A stretch of 64,000 bases of DNA from the NCBI GenBank assembly GCA_001051155.2, contig JYIP02000005.1, forward strand, positions 1,240,001 to 1,304,000, in the 5' to 3' direction. The stretch is from Chrysoporthe austroafricana (taxonomy: Eukaryota > Ascomycota > Sordariomycetes > Diaporthales > Cryphonectriaceae). The notes under the pieces were generated by a model. That model ran no database searches. It was given only the letters and a program-made list of their open reading frames with translations, and was not told where the DNA came from. Each line of letters begins with the position of its first letter. Position 1 is the first letter of the stretch. The translations under genes and the position numbers were made by a program. This document shows, one piece after another, positions 1 through 10,879 of the stretch.

Positions 1-223
1 ACAAGCCGGCTATCAGCCTCCCGCAGTGGGGCTTACTGCGGTACTCACTCGACTCGGCGTCTTCACATGCTCAAAACGCATTCCCTCACGTTCATTCACC
101 CTCCAAGATCATCTACGGTAGCGTCTGCTAAATTGACTGCCTGCAGATCGCTAGACAGTTAACAGACCTGGTGGAAGGATTTTGAAACACGCTGTGCCGA
201 CGCGGGGAGCATTCGACTTCGGC

Positions 224-838
224 ATGGCTCCTCGCAAGCGCGCCGCTGCGGATGATTCGTCCAGCGAGGAGGAGATCAACATGGACAGGATGGTCGAGAC
301 CAAGCAGGTGCTGGACAAGGTATCACCGCCATACTGCTGATGCCTTGTCTTTACGCTTGCTCTTTCTCTGGCCTCCCGACCATCTGATCTGACGATGCTC
401 TCCCCTCTTGTGACCAGATCCGCAAAGATCGCGAGAAGAAGCGTTCCCAGCTGCAGCGAGACCTCGACAAGAAGCTCGTCGACCTGCACGGGCGCATCGG
501 GCAGACTGTCGAGGCCCATACCCAGCAGCTGTCAGTCACCTGCGCCCGAGCAGGCCTCGTTCTCTGGGTGGCTGGGTGCTGACAGGAGGGCTTGTAGTGC
601 GGCGATCAGTCAGCAGCAGGTCGACCGCCTGAAGGCGGCAATCGAGGCGCGGGACGGTATCGAAGAGCTCATCCGAGAGAGACTCGCTGAGCAGCAGCGC
701 GAGGGCAGGAAGCTGGCCGCCATGCTGGATCGAGGTTATCAGTACCGGCTCGAGAAGGCGCAGTCGCTTGCCACCCATGTGTCGGAGCAGAAGCAGGACC
801 AGGCTCTTCTTGCGAAGAAGACCAAGTTCGACGCTTGA
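224..838 (+). CDS. Small coiled-coil protein of unknown function
   Basis: Three exons (224-319, 418-530, 598-838) give 149 residues. The introns have clean ends (gtatca...accag and gtcagt...ttgtag), and the frame closes only when both are removed. The product starts MAPRKRAAADDSSSEEE, with a basic then acidic low-complexity start of the nuclear-protein type. From about residue 20 to the end it is almost entirely charged helix (runs such as RKDREKKRSQLQRDLDKKL), so it should form a long coiled coil. There is no signal peptide, membrane segment or catalytic motif. I do not recognise the family. A chromatin- or kinetochore-associated role would fit the composition but is a guess. It is convergent with COX17, 520 bases away. 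Confidence 0.7.
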
Positions 839-1359
839 TCTTCTGATTGGGGAAAGTTGGTGGTGGCAATGGTATTTGCTTTACACATGTTGCTCCTGGC
901 GATTGATTTGGGCTAGCAGATCGGGCGGGGTCAAGGAAAAACACCTGAAAGCATATGAGCAATTGGGAACGGGAGCGATCTGGCGATTTTGAAACGGGAA
1001 TCTATGAATGTTGTTTGCTTCAGCGGATGATACCTTTTGCTATATTGGGGCGTTTGGGATGGACGGACATATTGCTTTCTAGGATCGAAAGACAATACAA
1101 CAAGACAGATGTCACTGTTCGGTCCAGGTTCCGCTGCATATGCGCTCTTTGACTTGTATCTATTGTTGAGCGGAGAGCGAAAGACCTTCTATAAGCCTTT
1201 TTGCTTGGTATCATCATATTTACGCCGTGACAATGCATCATCCTTTTTTTTTTTTTTTTTTGCCAACACTAAAACCCTTTTGCATCTCTGGCTGGGATCG
1301 TGCCTGTCGTCTTGCTGCTTCGTCACTCGAGACAACTCTCCGTAACCTCGGTCACGCCG
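839..1359. other. Convergent intergenic region with an 18-T run
   Basis: Shared 3' region between the coiled-coil gene and COX17, about 520 bases. The only notable feature is a homopolymer of 18 T at 1244-1261. No coding potential consistent on either strand was seen. Confidence 0.6.
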
Positions 1360-1748
1360 TTATACTTCGAAACCGAAACCCTTCATGCAGCTCCGATATT
1401 GATCGATTGTTGACCGGCAGTCCTTCGCGGGGTCGGCAGCTTTCGAGAATAGCATGCACTCGTCCCGTCTCGACTTCTCGTCCGTGCAGACGCAGCAGGG
1501 CTGTGCGGCAGTGATGGCTCCAAGTCAGCACGAGAGAACATTCCTCTGTCCCAAAATTCGGCAACATGTGATCCCGCACCGGGCAGATATCGTACCTTGG
1601 GCTTCGGGGCAGCAGCGGCGTCACTGTTGATCGCAGGAGCAGGGGTTGCCGCAGTGCCCGCTGGCATCGCTGGACGGCGCGCGTCAGCTGCGATCCGTGA
1701 GGTGGAGTTGAGCGTCTCGTACTCACGCGTGGATATCGGCGAGGCCAT
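1360..1748 (-). CDS. COX17: Cytochrome c oxidase copper chaperone Cox17
   Basis: A tiny three-exon gene on the minus strand: exons 1748-1727, 1669-1596 and 1500-1360, 78 residues. Cox17 carries Cu(I) in the mitochondrial intermembrane space and passes it to Sco1 and Cox11 for assembly of complex IV. The last exon encodes the diagnostic KPCCVC copper site followed by the twin CX9C helices (DECMLFSKAADPAKDC and the later C residues in RSC), ending in GFGFEV. The first intron is only 57 bases, a multiple of three, so an unspliced reading stays open and would give a false 19-residue insertion. Its donor (GTGAGT), branch site (GCTGAC) and acceptor (CCAG) are good. The N-terminal 32 residues are Ala/Pro-rich, as is usual in filamentous fungi. 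Confidence 0.93.
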
Positions 1749-2146
1749 TTTCTAAAAGTTGTCTGTGTGCAAACGAACGTGGGAAATCAAACTGCCTGTG
1801 GTCGCAAAAGAAAAAGATGGCGTGAGCGGCTCTGAGCTCACCTTTTTGCCTGCCGTTGATTTGTAAGAAGTTTGGAGGGTGCCGAAGTCGGCACCGAAGG
1901 AGAACTTAGGTCCCTCCCTAAAAAGTGAGAAAAAGTGAGAAAAAGTGGATACACCTAGGCTTCACCCGATGCCCTGGATGTGGCATCATGACGATTCAGA
2001 TTATCTTCAGAAATGAATATGATACGCGCGGTCCAGATGGAATTCGCTGCCACTGGATAGGGCCTGAGCTATAGAGGGTCGATAGTCAATCCGATGTTCC
2101 TTAAGCCACGACTTAATAAACTTTCAGCATATCTCCTCACCTCAAA
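1749..2146. other. Intergenic region upstream of COX17
   Basis: About 400 bases that must contain the COX17 promoter and the TEL2 3' end. It holds a short direct repeat at 1921-1947 (AAAAGTGAG copies) and nothing else recognisable. Confidence 0.5.
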
Positions 2147-5100
2147 TTACCCGATCATATCCCCCATTAGCAGCACTCGATACTTCTCCATTCCCTCATT
2201 GATCCTCATTAGACAGCCTGCGGCCAACGCCTTGACCTCCGCCTCTTCCCCACTGCCGTCTTCGCCCCTGATGCCATGAAACACCTGCACAACCCATTCT
2301 TGAGTCTCGATCACCTCCCTACTCATAACTTGACAGATGTCTCTCATCCTATCATTATTAACCTCCAGCATCGTCAGTAACGCAAAGAGCACGGCATGCG
2401 TGACCCCTAGGTCGCCCACGGCGTGCGCTCGAAGACTGCTTCCAAGCAGGATGCCCCACAGCTCCGTGGTCATGTCCGGCAGAGCAAGGGTGCTTGGACC
2501 TGCAGCGTGGAGGAGCAGGGCAAGGGTTTTGAGGTAGAGCGAGAGGAGAACGGGTTGGAAAATGATGCCTCGCATGCGACCGACACTTGAATAGATAGCT
2601 GACTGGAAGCGGGCTGTGAGAGGGAAGAAGAAGGACGTCGCAATGAGCTGAGCGGTTGTATTAGGGATGGCGCGGACGCGAGTCTTTTCTCTGGATTTTG
2701 ACCCGGAGTCCTGTTGTCCGAGGCGAGATGTGAACGTCGACAATTTTAAGACGTCCGGACCGGTTGCAGCGTCTGCGGCATTGGCTGCTATCGGTGCCAT
2801 GAAGTTGGACGTGAGAGACTTGGAGATTGTGTCTAAAGCATTGGGAGGCAGCGCCTTCAGCATTGACGACGACGGGAGTTGGTTGCTAGAGGTTGCATCA
2901 TCGACATACAACTTCTTCATCCGCTCAGGCAGGGCCTTGGAAGGGAAAGAGGCTGCCGATGCGTATTCGGAAGTAATAAATCCAGCCAGCTCGCGAGCGC
3001 TGAGACCGAGGACGGTAAGGACGGACACCCTCTGCGCTACCGAGTAGTCACCATCGAAAAAGGTCTTACCGAACCACGGACCCATTTTTTGTGGTTGGGC
3101 CACGACAATGGCTATCATGCCCTGCAGTCTGAGATCGTCGAAGTTGTCGATATCATATTTGTCCTGGAGCCCTACCAAGAGCGACGCAAGCTCCTCCGCA
3201 TGCTCCTTGACTTCGGTTCCGAAGTTAGCTTTCCGCCGTATTAATGTTGGCGCTGTTGTCAGTGCTAGCTTTTGACGATCATAGTTCTCAGTGTCCCGAA
3301 GGTATGTGATGAGACTTCGTACGTAGACAGGAGCTTTTAGTTTGTCCCTTCTCACTGTCTCTGGATCATCATCAGACTCTTCGTCATCGTCGTCAGGCTT
3401 CTTTAGTGGGACTATGTCGTCTTCCATGTCATCATCCGAGTCCACCTCCTCAATAATAGCTCTTGCTGTGTTGGGCGATGGAGCGGGTTTGGGAGTTGGA
3501 TTCGGATTCTTTGGTTGTCTGCCCGTCTTTACCTGACTGTCTTGAGTTTGCTGCGAGCTCAATCTTAGTGGATCGATCGGGCCGACAGAATCAGATACGC
3601 CAACCAAGCTCTTGTACCAGAGGGCCTCTTCTGACTTCGTCTCCTCCATTTTGAAATCGAGCTTCTTGTCACTCGTCTCCACTAGCTGCGAGAGCGCTTC
3701 GCCAACGATCATACCCAGCAAGCGGGCTCTGGTTTGGGAGGCTTCGAGTCTCTTGGAAACCATATGCATAAATGTGCCACCCCTGACGTGTAACGCCAAC
3801 TTCAGAGGTACCAATCTCTGTAAATAGCCGGCGCAGAGCAACAGTACCTGTGCATGCACTTCCTGCTGCAACATGGAGGTGTGTCTGATATACAGGTAGT
3901 CGCCGAATTGATCCAGACTCTTCTCAAAGACCGTTATAATATCGTCTTTGTTCGTAGCCAGGACTGCGAAGATTGCACGCCGAATGCCGACAGCATCGCC
4001 AAGGCCCGCTCCAGTAGCACTTGTCAACCAGGTGACCAGATGAGATGTGTATTTAGGCTCATCTGTGACAAGTTGCTTCACCACTCCTGCCGTGGCTGAG
4101 ATGACCTTTTGGTCCGATGGAGCACCGGAGGTGCCCAGGTCGTTAAGGTAGAGCTCGGATAGAGATTTCATTAGGCCGATCAAGGTCGTACGTTGTTGTG
4201 AGTGAGGAAGATTGCTGAATATGGAGTGAAGGCATTCGCCCCGCTGGTTTTCGTTGACCAGCTCCGAAACGATGATTCTGATGACACTATCTGTATGATA
4301 TTAGCATTATTCACACAAGTCGACTTTCTGTTCCTACCAGAGTATCCCAGGTGCATTGTTTTGGATAGCAAATCTACTGCCATCTTCTTGTCCTCGGGCA
4401 CATGCGCCTGCATTGACCACGTAATAATGTTGCGAGCAAGCCATCTCGAGTACTCTACACCATCAGCGGTCCAGATGGACTTGCTTCGATGCTCTTGAGG
4501 TATGAGAGCCTCCGCTTCAGCCGAGAGCGATACGATACGCCCCCCGCCTAGAGTGCTGACAAACTCTTTCGACATGATGCGTCGTCTCACAGGGTCTACG
4601 CCATTAGACATGGCTGTCCAGATGCCCACGACACGGTCATATCCGTTCAGAACCGCGCTAAGAACCTCGAGGTCAATGTTGAGGTTCAGCAGGACGTCTG
4701 ACCGCTTGGCTTCCGAAGCTTCGGCTTTCTTCTCCTGTATATGCATGCGAATACGGAGCAGTATCGCATTCAGCCCGGCTAGGTTTCTCAAGGCGTAGAG
4801 CAAAAGATTCAGATCTTCGTTCCCGTCTTCCATAGATGACTCCTTGAGCAAAGTCCAATAATTTGGGACGATCTCCGTGACCAGAATTTGAACCAGTCTC
4901 GCTGCCTCGGGGCTAGGTGACCAAAGATTGAACCCACCCAGGCTGTGACCATCGCAAACCAACAGCCTGAGTGCTCTGAACAGGGTATCGTAGTCGGGCT
5001 CGTTCTTTAGAACCTCGATGACATCCTCTATAGACGATGCTTCGAAGGTCGACCTCGTAGGGGTATGGCCTTGTAGAGTCGGGAGTTCTTGCAAAAGAGG

Positions 5101-5160
5101 CTTCTCATTGGCGTTAGCCTTGTAGTAAGTCCTGCTCACAGGACTCAGGAGCTCATCCAT
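2147..5160 (-). CDS. TEL2: Telomere length regulation protein Tel2 (TTT complex)
   Basis: Two exons, 5160-4338 and 4290-2147, joined over a 47-base intron (gtaggaac...atacag), give 988 residues. Tel2 with Tti1 and Tti2 forms the TTT co-chaperone that stabilises PIKK kinases (Tor, ATM/Tel1, ATR/Mec1). The N-terminal half is helical-repeat-like. Around residues 515-560 is an acidic linker (EEVDSDDDMEDD, DDDDEESDDDPE), a typical CK2-type site by which Tel2 binds R2TP. It is followed by the conserved Telomere_reg-2 region, with PVYVRSLITYLRDTENYDRQ and the LRLQGMIAIVVAQPQKMGPW block, about residues 570-690. The length fits the ascomycete family. Without the intron the N-terminal frame runs into a stop, so the two open frames belong to one gene. 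It is divergent from UBA3. Confidence 0.92.
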
Positions 5161-5550
5161 CTTGTCGTCGGAGGTAGTAATCCTGGCTCCTTAGTCTCCT
5201 TCTCTGCAGCCCCTCCATGGATGTGTTACCACACAGGCTAACTTGGAGACAATCGCGAAGGTCATATAGTTGGAAAGGGGAGAGGGACAAGTATTAATAC
5301 GAGGGAAGAAGGGCAAGAGCACGCCTTCTAATTGTCGCTTTGAGTTGACGAAAAGGCTGACTGACTGCCGTAAGAAACAAGCAAGCAAGCGAGTATGGCG
5401 GGTACCAAGCGGAGGGCTTATCACTGATAAGAGCTACAGCTACAACCCCTCGTCTCCAACTTCCAACAGACCGGTCTTCCATACTTGAATCCTCCACTCC
5501 TTTCTCTCTTTCTTTCTCAAAGAAGCAAAGACGACATCGCCACTTCAAAA
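5161..5550. promoter_or_regulatory. Divergent promoter region TEL2 / UBA3
   Basis: A 390-base space between the two start codons, so it must carry both promoters. It includes a pyrimidine-rich tract just upstream of UBA3 (ctcctttctctctttctttctc, about 5496-5517), a common feature of fungal promoters near the transcription start. No specific binding site is claimed. Confidence 0.55.
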
Positions 5551-7097
5551 ATGGCGGCGACGTCGAGATGGTAGGCAGCTGCTCTGTTCGCCGGCTGTGT
5601 TGTCGACACTGACAATGAACGTCCTACAGGCAGTATCTCGACAGGATACGAATGGTGAAGGGGCCTTTCACAGATGAAGCCTTCGATGGGTCTGTCGTGG
5701 CTGAGACCATGGATAATATGAAGATCTTGTAAGGTTTCAAGACCGACAACCAGGTGTAGCCTACTGACAAGCTCGACCAGGGTCATGTAAGCGTCCTCCT
5801 CCATAGGATACGGTTATGACCCCTTCTTACAACGATTCCAGCGGCGCCGGTGGTCTCGGATGCGAAATTCTGAAGGATCTGGCCCTTTCAGGCTTCAAAG
5901 ACATACATGTCATTGACATGGGTATGGTTCTCCTTTTGGACCCTAGCAATACCGGGCTGACGTGTCGGCGGCAGATACGATTGACATCTCGAATTTAAAC
6001 CGACAGTTCCTCTTCCGAAAAGACGACGTAGGCAAATCAAAGGCCGAGTGCGCAGCCAAGTTCGTCGAGCGCAGAGTCAAGGGAGTCAAGATCACACCAC
6101 ACAACAATCGCATACAAGATTTCGACGAAGATTTCTACATGCAGTTTGCGATCATGGTCTGCGGCTTGGACAGTATAGAGGCAAGGCGTTGGATCAACGC
6201 AACTTTGATCAATATGGTGGACGAGGATAATCCTGATTCCCTTAAGCCGCTCATAGATGGAGGCACGGAAGGTGAGGAATGGTGGCTCAAGTTAAAAGCA
6301 AGAAGATATGGCTGATTGTCTGTCCAGGTTTCAAGGGTCAATCGAGGGTCATTTTCCCTACCGTGACGTCTTGCATCGAATGCCAGCTGGATATGTTCGC
6401 GCCGCGAGCGGCCGTACCTCTCTGTACACTCGCAACAATACCTCGACAACCCGAACACTGTATCGAGTGGGCGCATGTCATCGCATGGGATAAAGAAAAG
6501 CCGTTTCCCAAGCTCGACAAGGATGATCCGGAACACATCACCTGGCTGTACCAAAAGGCTTTGACCCGAGCGCAAGAGTTTAACATCCCTGGAGTCACCT
6601 ATTCCCTAACCCAGGGCGTTGTCAAGAACATCATCCCCGCCATCGCTTCCACCAACGCCATCATCGCTGCCAGCTGTTGTAATGAAGCACTGAAGATCGC
6701 AAGCTCCTGTGCGCCGTCCCTTGGCATGGAAGAGAATTACATGATGTACTCAGGCAACGAGGGTATCTACACCTACACCTTCAAACACGAGAAGAAGGAC
6801 GACTGTCCTGTCTGCGGTACCCTTGCACGTCCATTGGATGTGGACCCGAAGTGGACCCTACAGGATCTGGTTGATACGCTGGCAGAGCGACCAGAGGCGC
6901 AGCTGAAGAGACCGTCGATACGTGCGGAAGGCAAGACGCTATATATGCAATCTCCCAAGAGCTTGGAAGAGCAGACGAGGCCAAACCTGGTCAAGACGTT
7001 GAAGGACCTGGGACTTGAGAGTGGTTGGGAGATCTCTGTGACAGATCCTGCGTTCGTGGCGACCTTTAGATTCATTCTTCGTTTCAAGCAAGCCTAG
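5551..7097 (+). CDS. UBA3: NEDD8-activating enzyme E1 catalytic subunit Uba3
   Basis: Six exons: 5551-5570, 5630-5728, 5781-5786, 5842-5921, 5975-6271, 6328-7097; 423 residues. Uba3 pairs with Ula1/AppBp1 to adenylate NEDD8/Rub1 and transfer it to Ubc12 for cullin neddylation. The ATP-binding glycine motif IGAGGLGCE lies near residue 43; [20 protein letters not shown] and [10 protein letters not shown] follow. Zinc-type cysteines are visible in SCIEC and DCPVCG, and the active-site cysteine is in [19 protein letters not shown]. The C terminus (residues about 330-423) is the ubiquitin-fold domain that binds the E2. Exon 3 is only six bases (GGTCAT), needed to encode the V-I before the glycine loop. 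The stop TAG at 7095 is followed in frame by 55 open codons (see the next entry). Confidence 0.93.
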
Positions 7098-7265
7098 GCG
7101 GCCGGTGCGAAGGTGGTCGAGCCTAGAACGCCCGAGTTGGAGAAGCGCGAGAGACCTAAGTCGCTGGGATCAAGCCCGCCTGAGGATGGAAAGAGGAGGA
7201 AGGTATCGCAAATCCCCCCAGGTCTAGACGAGATGCTCGAGTCGACAAAGATAGATGATGAGTAG
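7098..7265 (+). other. In-frame open extension downstream of the UBA3 stop
   Basis: After the UBA3 TAG the same frame stays open for 55 codons and ends at TAG 7263-7265. The hypothetical peptide is charged and polar, with an NLS-like KRRKV and a C-terminal acidic end (STKIDDE), and most codons end in G or C, like the real exon. This could be a tail cut off by a recent nonsense change, a readthrough product, or chance. Uba3 proteins usually end at about the visible stop, so the shorter product is the main call. Confidence 0.4.
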
Positions 7266-7501
7266 ATCGCATATGAGCAAGACCACCTAGTTTCGATTCT
7301 GCCTAGCATGCGTTGGGCACCGCCTTAGATAGCCTAGGCCTCGAGAGTCAGAGTGCCTTAAGCACAGCTAATGAATCAAAAGTGATGATCATCAAATTCA
7401 GGATCTCTATTGACCAGTAACCCTGTTCCTTTTCGTACTCCTGACGCCGGACCAGAATGCTAGACAGTGGTAACAGAAAAAGCCCAAGTGCCGGCCGATC
7501 A

Positions 7502-8695
7502 CTACCGGGCCATGTACGTGAGCTGTTTCTCGAACCGCTCACACTTGGTCCTAAGCAACTTGACGGACTCCATGAATAGCTCATCCGAGTCCCACTGGCC
7601 AGTCGACTCGATCTGGAAGATAAAGTGATCCCTCTGCCGACCCAGCTTGACCTTATTCACAAACTCCGGATGTCGCAAGCACTCCCTACTAACCGTGTCC
7701 TTCATTGGATCCTTCACCACCGCCTTCATCTCGCCCTCGTGACCCTTCAGTTCCTTGTGCTCCCGTGAGTCACTCTTGCTGATCTTCTCCAAGCCGATGA
7801 CGCCCTCGGCGAAACACTTTTGGAACTTCTCGGCGTCTGCACCGTAAATAGGTTGAGTGATGTTGATGAGCGGCAGCAGGCGGTAGGAAGCCGTAGCGAC
7901 AGGCGAGAATTTGGCATGATCCGCACCGATACCCTTGTGCATGTGCGCCATCAGAGAGATTGACTGGCCAGGCCGCAGTTTGGCAAGAAGGATGTCGGGG
8001 TGCACAGGCTCGATCGCGTCCGGACCAGAAAAGAACTCCTCCTGGCGGCCGACGGGGACGAATTTGATGTCGCTAGCATAGACGTGGGCGTGGTTGTACA
8101 GCTTCTTGGGGTCCTTCTCGCCGGGCGCTGCGTTAGGGTTACGAGTACACTCGACGTCGAGCTCGAGCTTGACGGTGTTATAGTCCATGCTGTTCGCGAA
8201 GGGCTCCTGGTCAGGGCCGGGCTTCTTGTACCACTTCATCCACTCATGAATCCCATTCTTGCCGCCCTTGAACGGGACAAGGCCCAGGCGATGGCACAGC
8301 ACCTCATCCTGGATAACGGACGTGTTGTTGTTGACCCACACGTCCTCGATGGCGAGCGTGGGGATCTCGGCGATCAGGATGCGCCGGAACGCGTTGGCGA
8401 TGGAGGCATCGAGACCGATGAGCGAGAAGGAGGCGTCGTGCTGTCCGTTGGAGTGGAATACGACCTTGAACTGAGAGCGAAAGGCCTCGATGTCCCAAGA
8501 GTGGTCCTCGCCTGGGTAGTGGCCTGGGAAGTCGGTTGAGGTTACGTTGGTGACGGTTTCTGCATTGATGCCGACGACCTGGGCGAGAACAATTGAGGAT
8601 CAGCAATTTAGGAATCCAGAGCATGTTTGGGACTGGTAAGTATTCACCTTTCGACGATCAAGCTCTTCTTGGGTTGGTACTATTATGGGTGCCAT
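7502..8695 (-). CDS. RPC40: RNA polymerases I and III subunit RPAC1 (Rpc40)
   Basis: Two exons, 8695-8648 and 8578-7502, give 374 residues. This alpha-like subunit pairs with Rpc19 to nucleate assembly of RNA polymerases I and III in the nucleus and nucleolus. The start MAPIIVPTQEELDRRK joins to VVGINAETVTNVTSTDFPG. The family core follows: FSLIGLDASIANAFRRILIA, EIPTLAIEDVWVNNNTSV and QDEVLCHRLGLVPF, about residues 60-120. The conserved C-terminal FIFQIESTGQWDSDELF strand-helix dimerisation segment is present near the end. The length is usual for the family (about 335-380). The intron (gtgaat...cgcccag) is needed to reach a start codon in good context. It is convergent with UBA3, leaving about 240-400 bases between the genes. 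Confidence 0.94.
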
Positions 8696-9285
8696 CGTTG
8701 CTGCAGCGCATGGTTGGTCTTGAGCAGCAGTGCCCAAGTTTGAGCGTGGAGTTGGAATTTCTGAGGAAATTCTGGCGGATAAGATAACAACCTGCCCCAC
8801 AACAATCTTGTGCCAGGATTACCCCTGCCTACTCTGTGCAGAACTAACAGCAACTTGCACTTCTGTACTTTCTTTCGACACGATGACACTCTGATCTTTG
8901 ATTACTATCTAGGGACAATCTCGTCCCGAAAACACAGCGATAGCGAAGTGCTGCTCCCCTTCAGAGTAGAAGAGGGGCCGTTCTTAGATGAATTATTGGC
9001 CAGCTGTTCCCGCTTCTTCCACAGGGCTGGGGACTACACATGAAAGGTTTTGCGGTATAGGTAACAAGTCTCTTGCGGCGGACACTTAAGCATATCAGCA
9101 GCTGTTATCCGTGGCTTAGAACAGCTATTTATTCATGCTTCTGATTGCTGAATTAAGTCTGCTTCCCTCGTTATCAAAAATGGAGGCTCGCGTAGCTATC
9201 TCGACTAGAAGAGCATGTGCATTTGGGACAAGTGGATCTTGATCATCAGCGTCCCATATAATGTCCTTAAAGTCTTATCGGCATT
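8696..9285. other. Intergenic, RPC40 promoter side
   Basis: About 590 bases between the RPC40 start and the 3' end of the secreted-protein gene. Only short open frames without family features are present; no site is recognised. Confidence 0.5.
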
Positions 9286-9831
9286 TCAACAAGGATCTCC
9301 GTCTTTTATTCCGACAATGATATTCCAAAGACCAATATCAAAAGCCTGACCTTGGACCTGATGATTGTCGGACTCCGGGTATGAGCTGCAGCTAGCGTTG
9401 CTTAGGATATTGTTGGCATAGCTTGCAATAAGGCTGTTTTCGATGGTGATATCGTGCTGATTGTCATTGCAGAGATAAATGCCAGACGAGTACTGACAGG
9501 AGACTCGTGCGCATTTCCCTCCACCAGGTTGCCATGAGACAGTTGTCCTGCCACTGTTGAGGTGGTCTATGTTTTCTTGACTGTAGCCGAAGTTGGCTGG
9601 CTGGAAGTCTTGGATGTTGCACCAAATCTCGTCCTGAAGAGCCACAAGATTAGTCTCAATCCATCGAATACCGAGAGGGGTGATCAGCTGTGCACTGATC
9701 TGTCGCGTTACAAGAAATGTACTGACAGGTGTTTCATCCCCGAGCGCCAGAAAGCTAACGTCAGTAGAAGGAACAGCGGTCGCATGAGCTGCAAAAGCCG
9801 CGGCAAGGATTACGACATTGCATATCCACAT
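9286..9831 (-). CDS. Small secreted cysteine-containing protein, function unknown
   Basis: An intronless frame of 181 residues beginning MWICNVVILAAAFAAHATA, a convincing signal peptide with probable cleavage before VPS. The open frame extends seven codons upstream, but without an ATG, so this Met is chosen. The mature part has six cysteines after about residue 70 (WCNIQ, KCARVSC, YLCND, ASCSS and the C-terminal DPC), which could form three disulfides. Asparagines in NAS and similar contexts may be glycosylated. No enzyme motif or membrane anchor is seen. Secretion, small size and even cysteine spacing suit a fungal effector-like or surface protein, but that role is inferred. I do not recognise a named family. 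It is isolated, with about 1 kb of non-coding sequence upstream. Confidence 0.7.
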   Translation of the reverse strand: MWICNVVILAAAFAAHATAVPSTDVSFLALGDETPVSTFLVTRQISAQLITPLGIRWIETNLVALQDEIWCNIQDFQPANFGYSQENIDHLNSGRTTVSWQPGGGKCARVSCQYSSGIYLCNDNQHDITIENSLIASYANNILSNASCSSYPESDNHQVQGQAFDIGLWNIIVGIKDGDPC

Positions 9832-10879
9832 ATTGGGCGTCAATGAAGACACGAGATGGTGATATTTTCTTGTGAATAGTTTTGACTTGTTCGACTGCCC
9901 GTTGTGCCATTAGGAACGGAGGTAGAGGTTGTCCTTCCGCAGATTCGGAAGATATTGTACACCGCAGTGAGCCCCTTCATCCTGACAGGTAAGTCACTGT
10001 TGGGAGTGAGTGTGCCTCTATAATATTCGCACATTCGCTGAATAGCAAGAATCGCCCCGAAGGCCAGCTTGGGTGACTAGTGGCAAGTCACTGCTCGTGC
10101 AACTTTGCGATTATATTGAAGAGTATCGTCGTTCAGGATTGCCTCCTTCGATAATTCAGTAAGTACATACTCATATTTCTGACACGTTATTCCAACGGCT
10201 CAAGATCAAGTATTGTCATCCCAATATCTCAAGAAAAGTTTATGTACCTCCACGAATCCATTGTAACGCTAGTTAACTCGCAAGCCTTTTTCATTTCCTT
10301 AGACATATACTCAACATCTTAGCTAAGCGACGATGACTGTCCCATGCTACCTGATATTAGTAAATACCTTCAAATACCGCAATCGCCCCTTGTTTGGCCT
10401 TGCGAACGACATCCCAGCTTTAATACAAGCTCAGTCCAATCGCGGCTATCTCCAAGGCCGCTCGGTGCTAAGGGACAGGTAGAAGTATGAGTCCACAGCC
10501 CATACACTAAATCATTGTGAAAGGCTCATGTAGCAATTCTTCTCGTAGTAGTTATCGACAAGTTTCAGGGCTTGTCTGCCTGACGTGTGGGGTGCGCCGG
10601 GCGAAACAGAGAGGACTATACCCGGCCAAGAAAACGGCCCCCCTTGAAGGATCTCGCCTACCCTGTGAAACAATCCTTGCCGTTCAGCTCTTAAGATTTT
10701 AAAATGCGGCAGTCTTCGTATCCAGAAGATAAGCGCCTATATGCTGTTGATACCCTACAATGTAACTATGGGGCCGAGCCGCATCTAAAATCTCCCTTTG
10801 CCCCTGAGACTTTCGCCTGTTCTTCTTTCTGCTGTTAGAAGAATCCGGGGATTTGTCTCTAGTTCAGCAGATCGAGTAA
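9832..10879. other. Intergenic, about 1 kb
   Basis: Lies between two divergent genes (the secreted protein on minus, the membrane protein on plus), so it should carry both promoters. I see no gene. A short frame near 10560-10640 resembles part of a zinc-cluster motif but lacks most cysteines (see the rejected list). Confidence 0.5.

Noticed and set aside
8000..8539. Plus-strand frame of 179 codons opposite RPC40
   Set aside because: Antisense shadow of a strongly supported conserved gene.
10517..10702. Short frame with CLTCGVRRAKQ resembling a Zn2Cys6 start
   Set aside because: Only two of six cysteines are correctly spaced and no downstream regulator domain follows; chance similarity.
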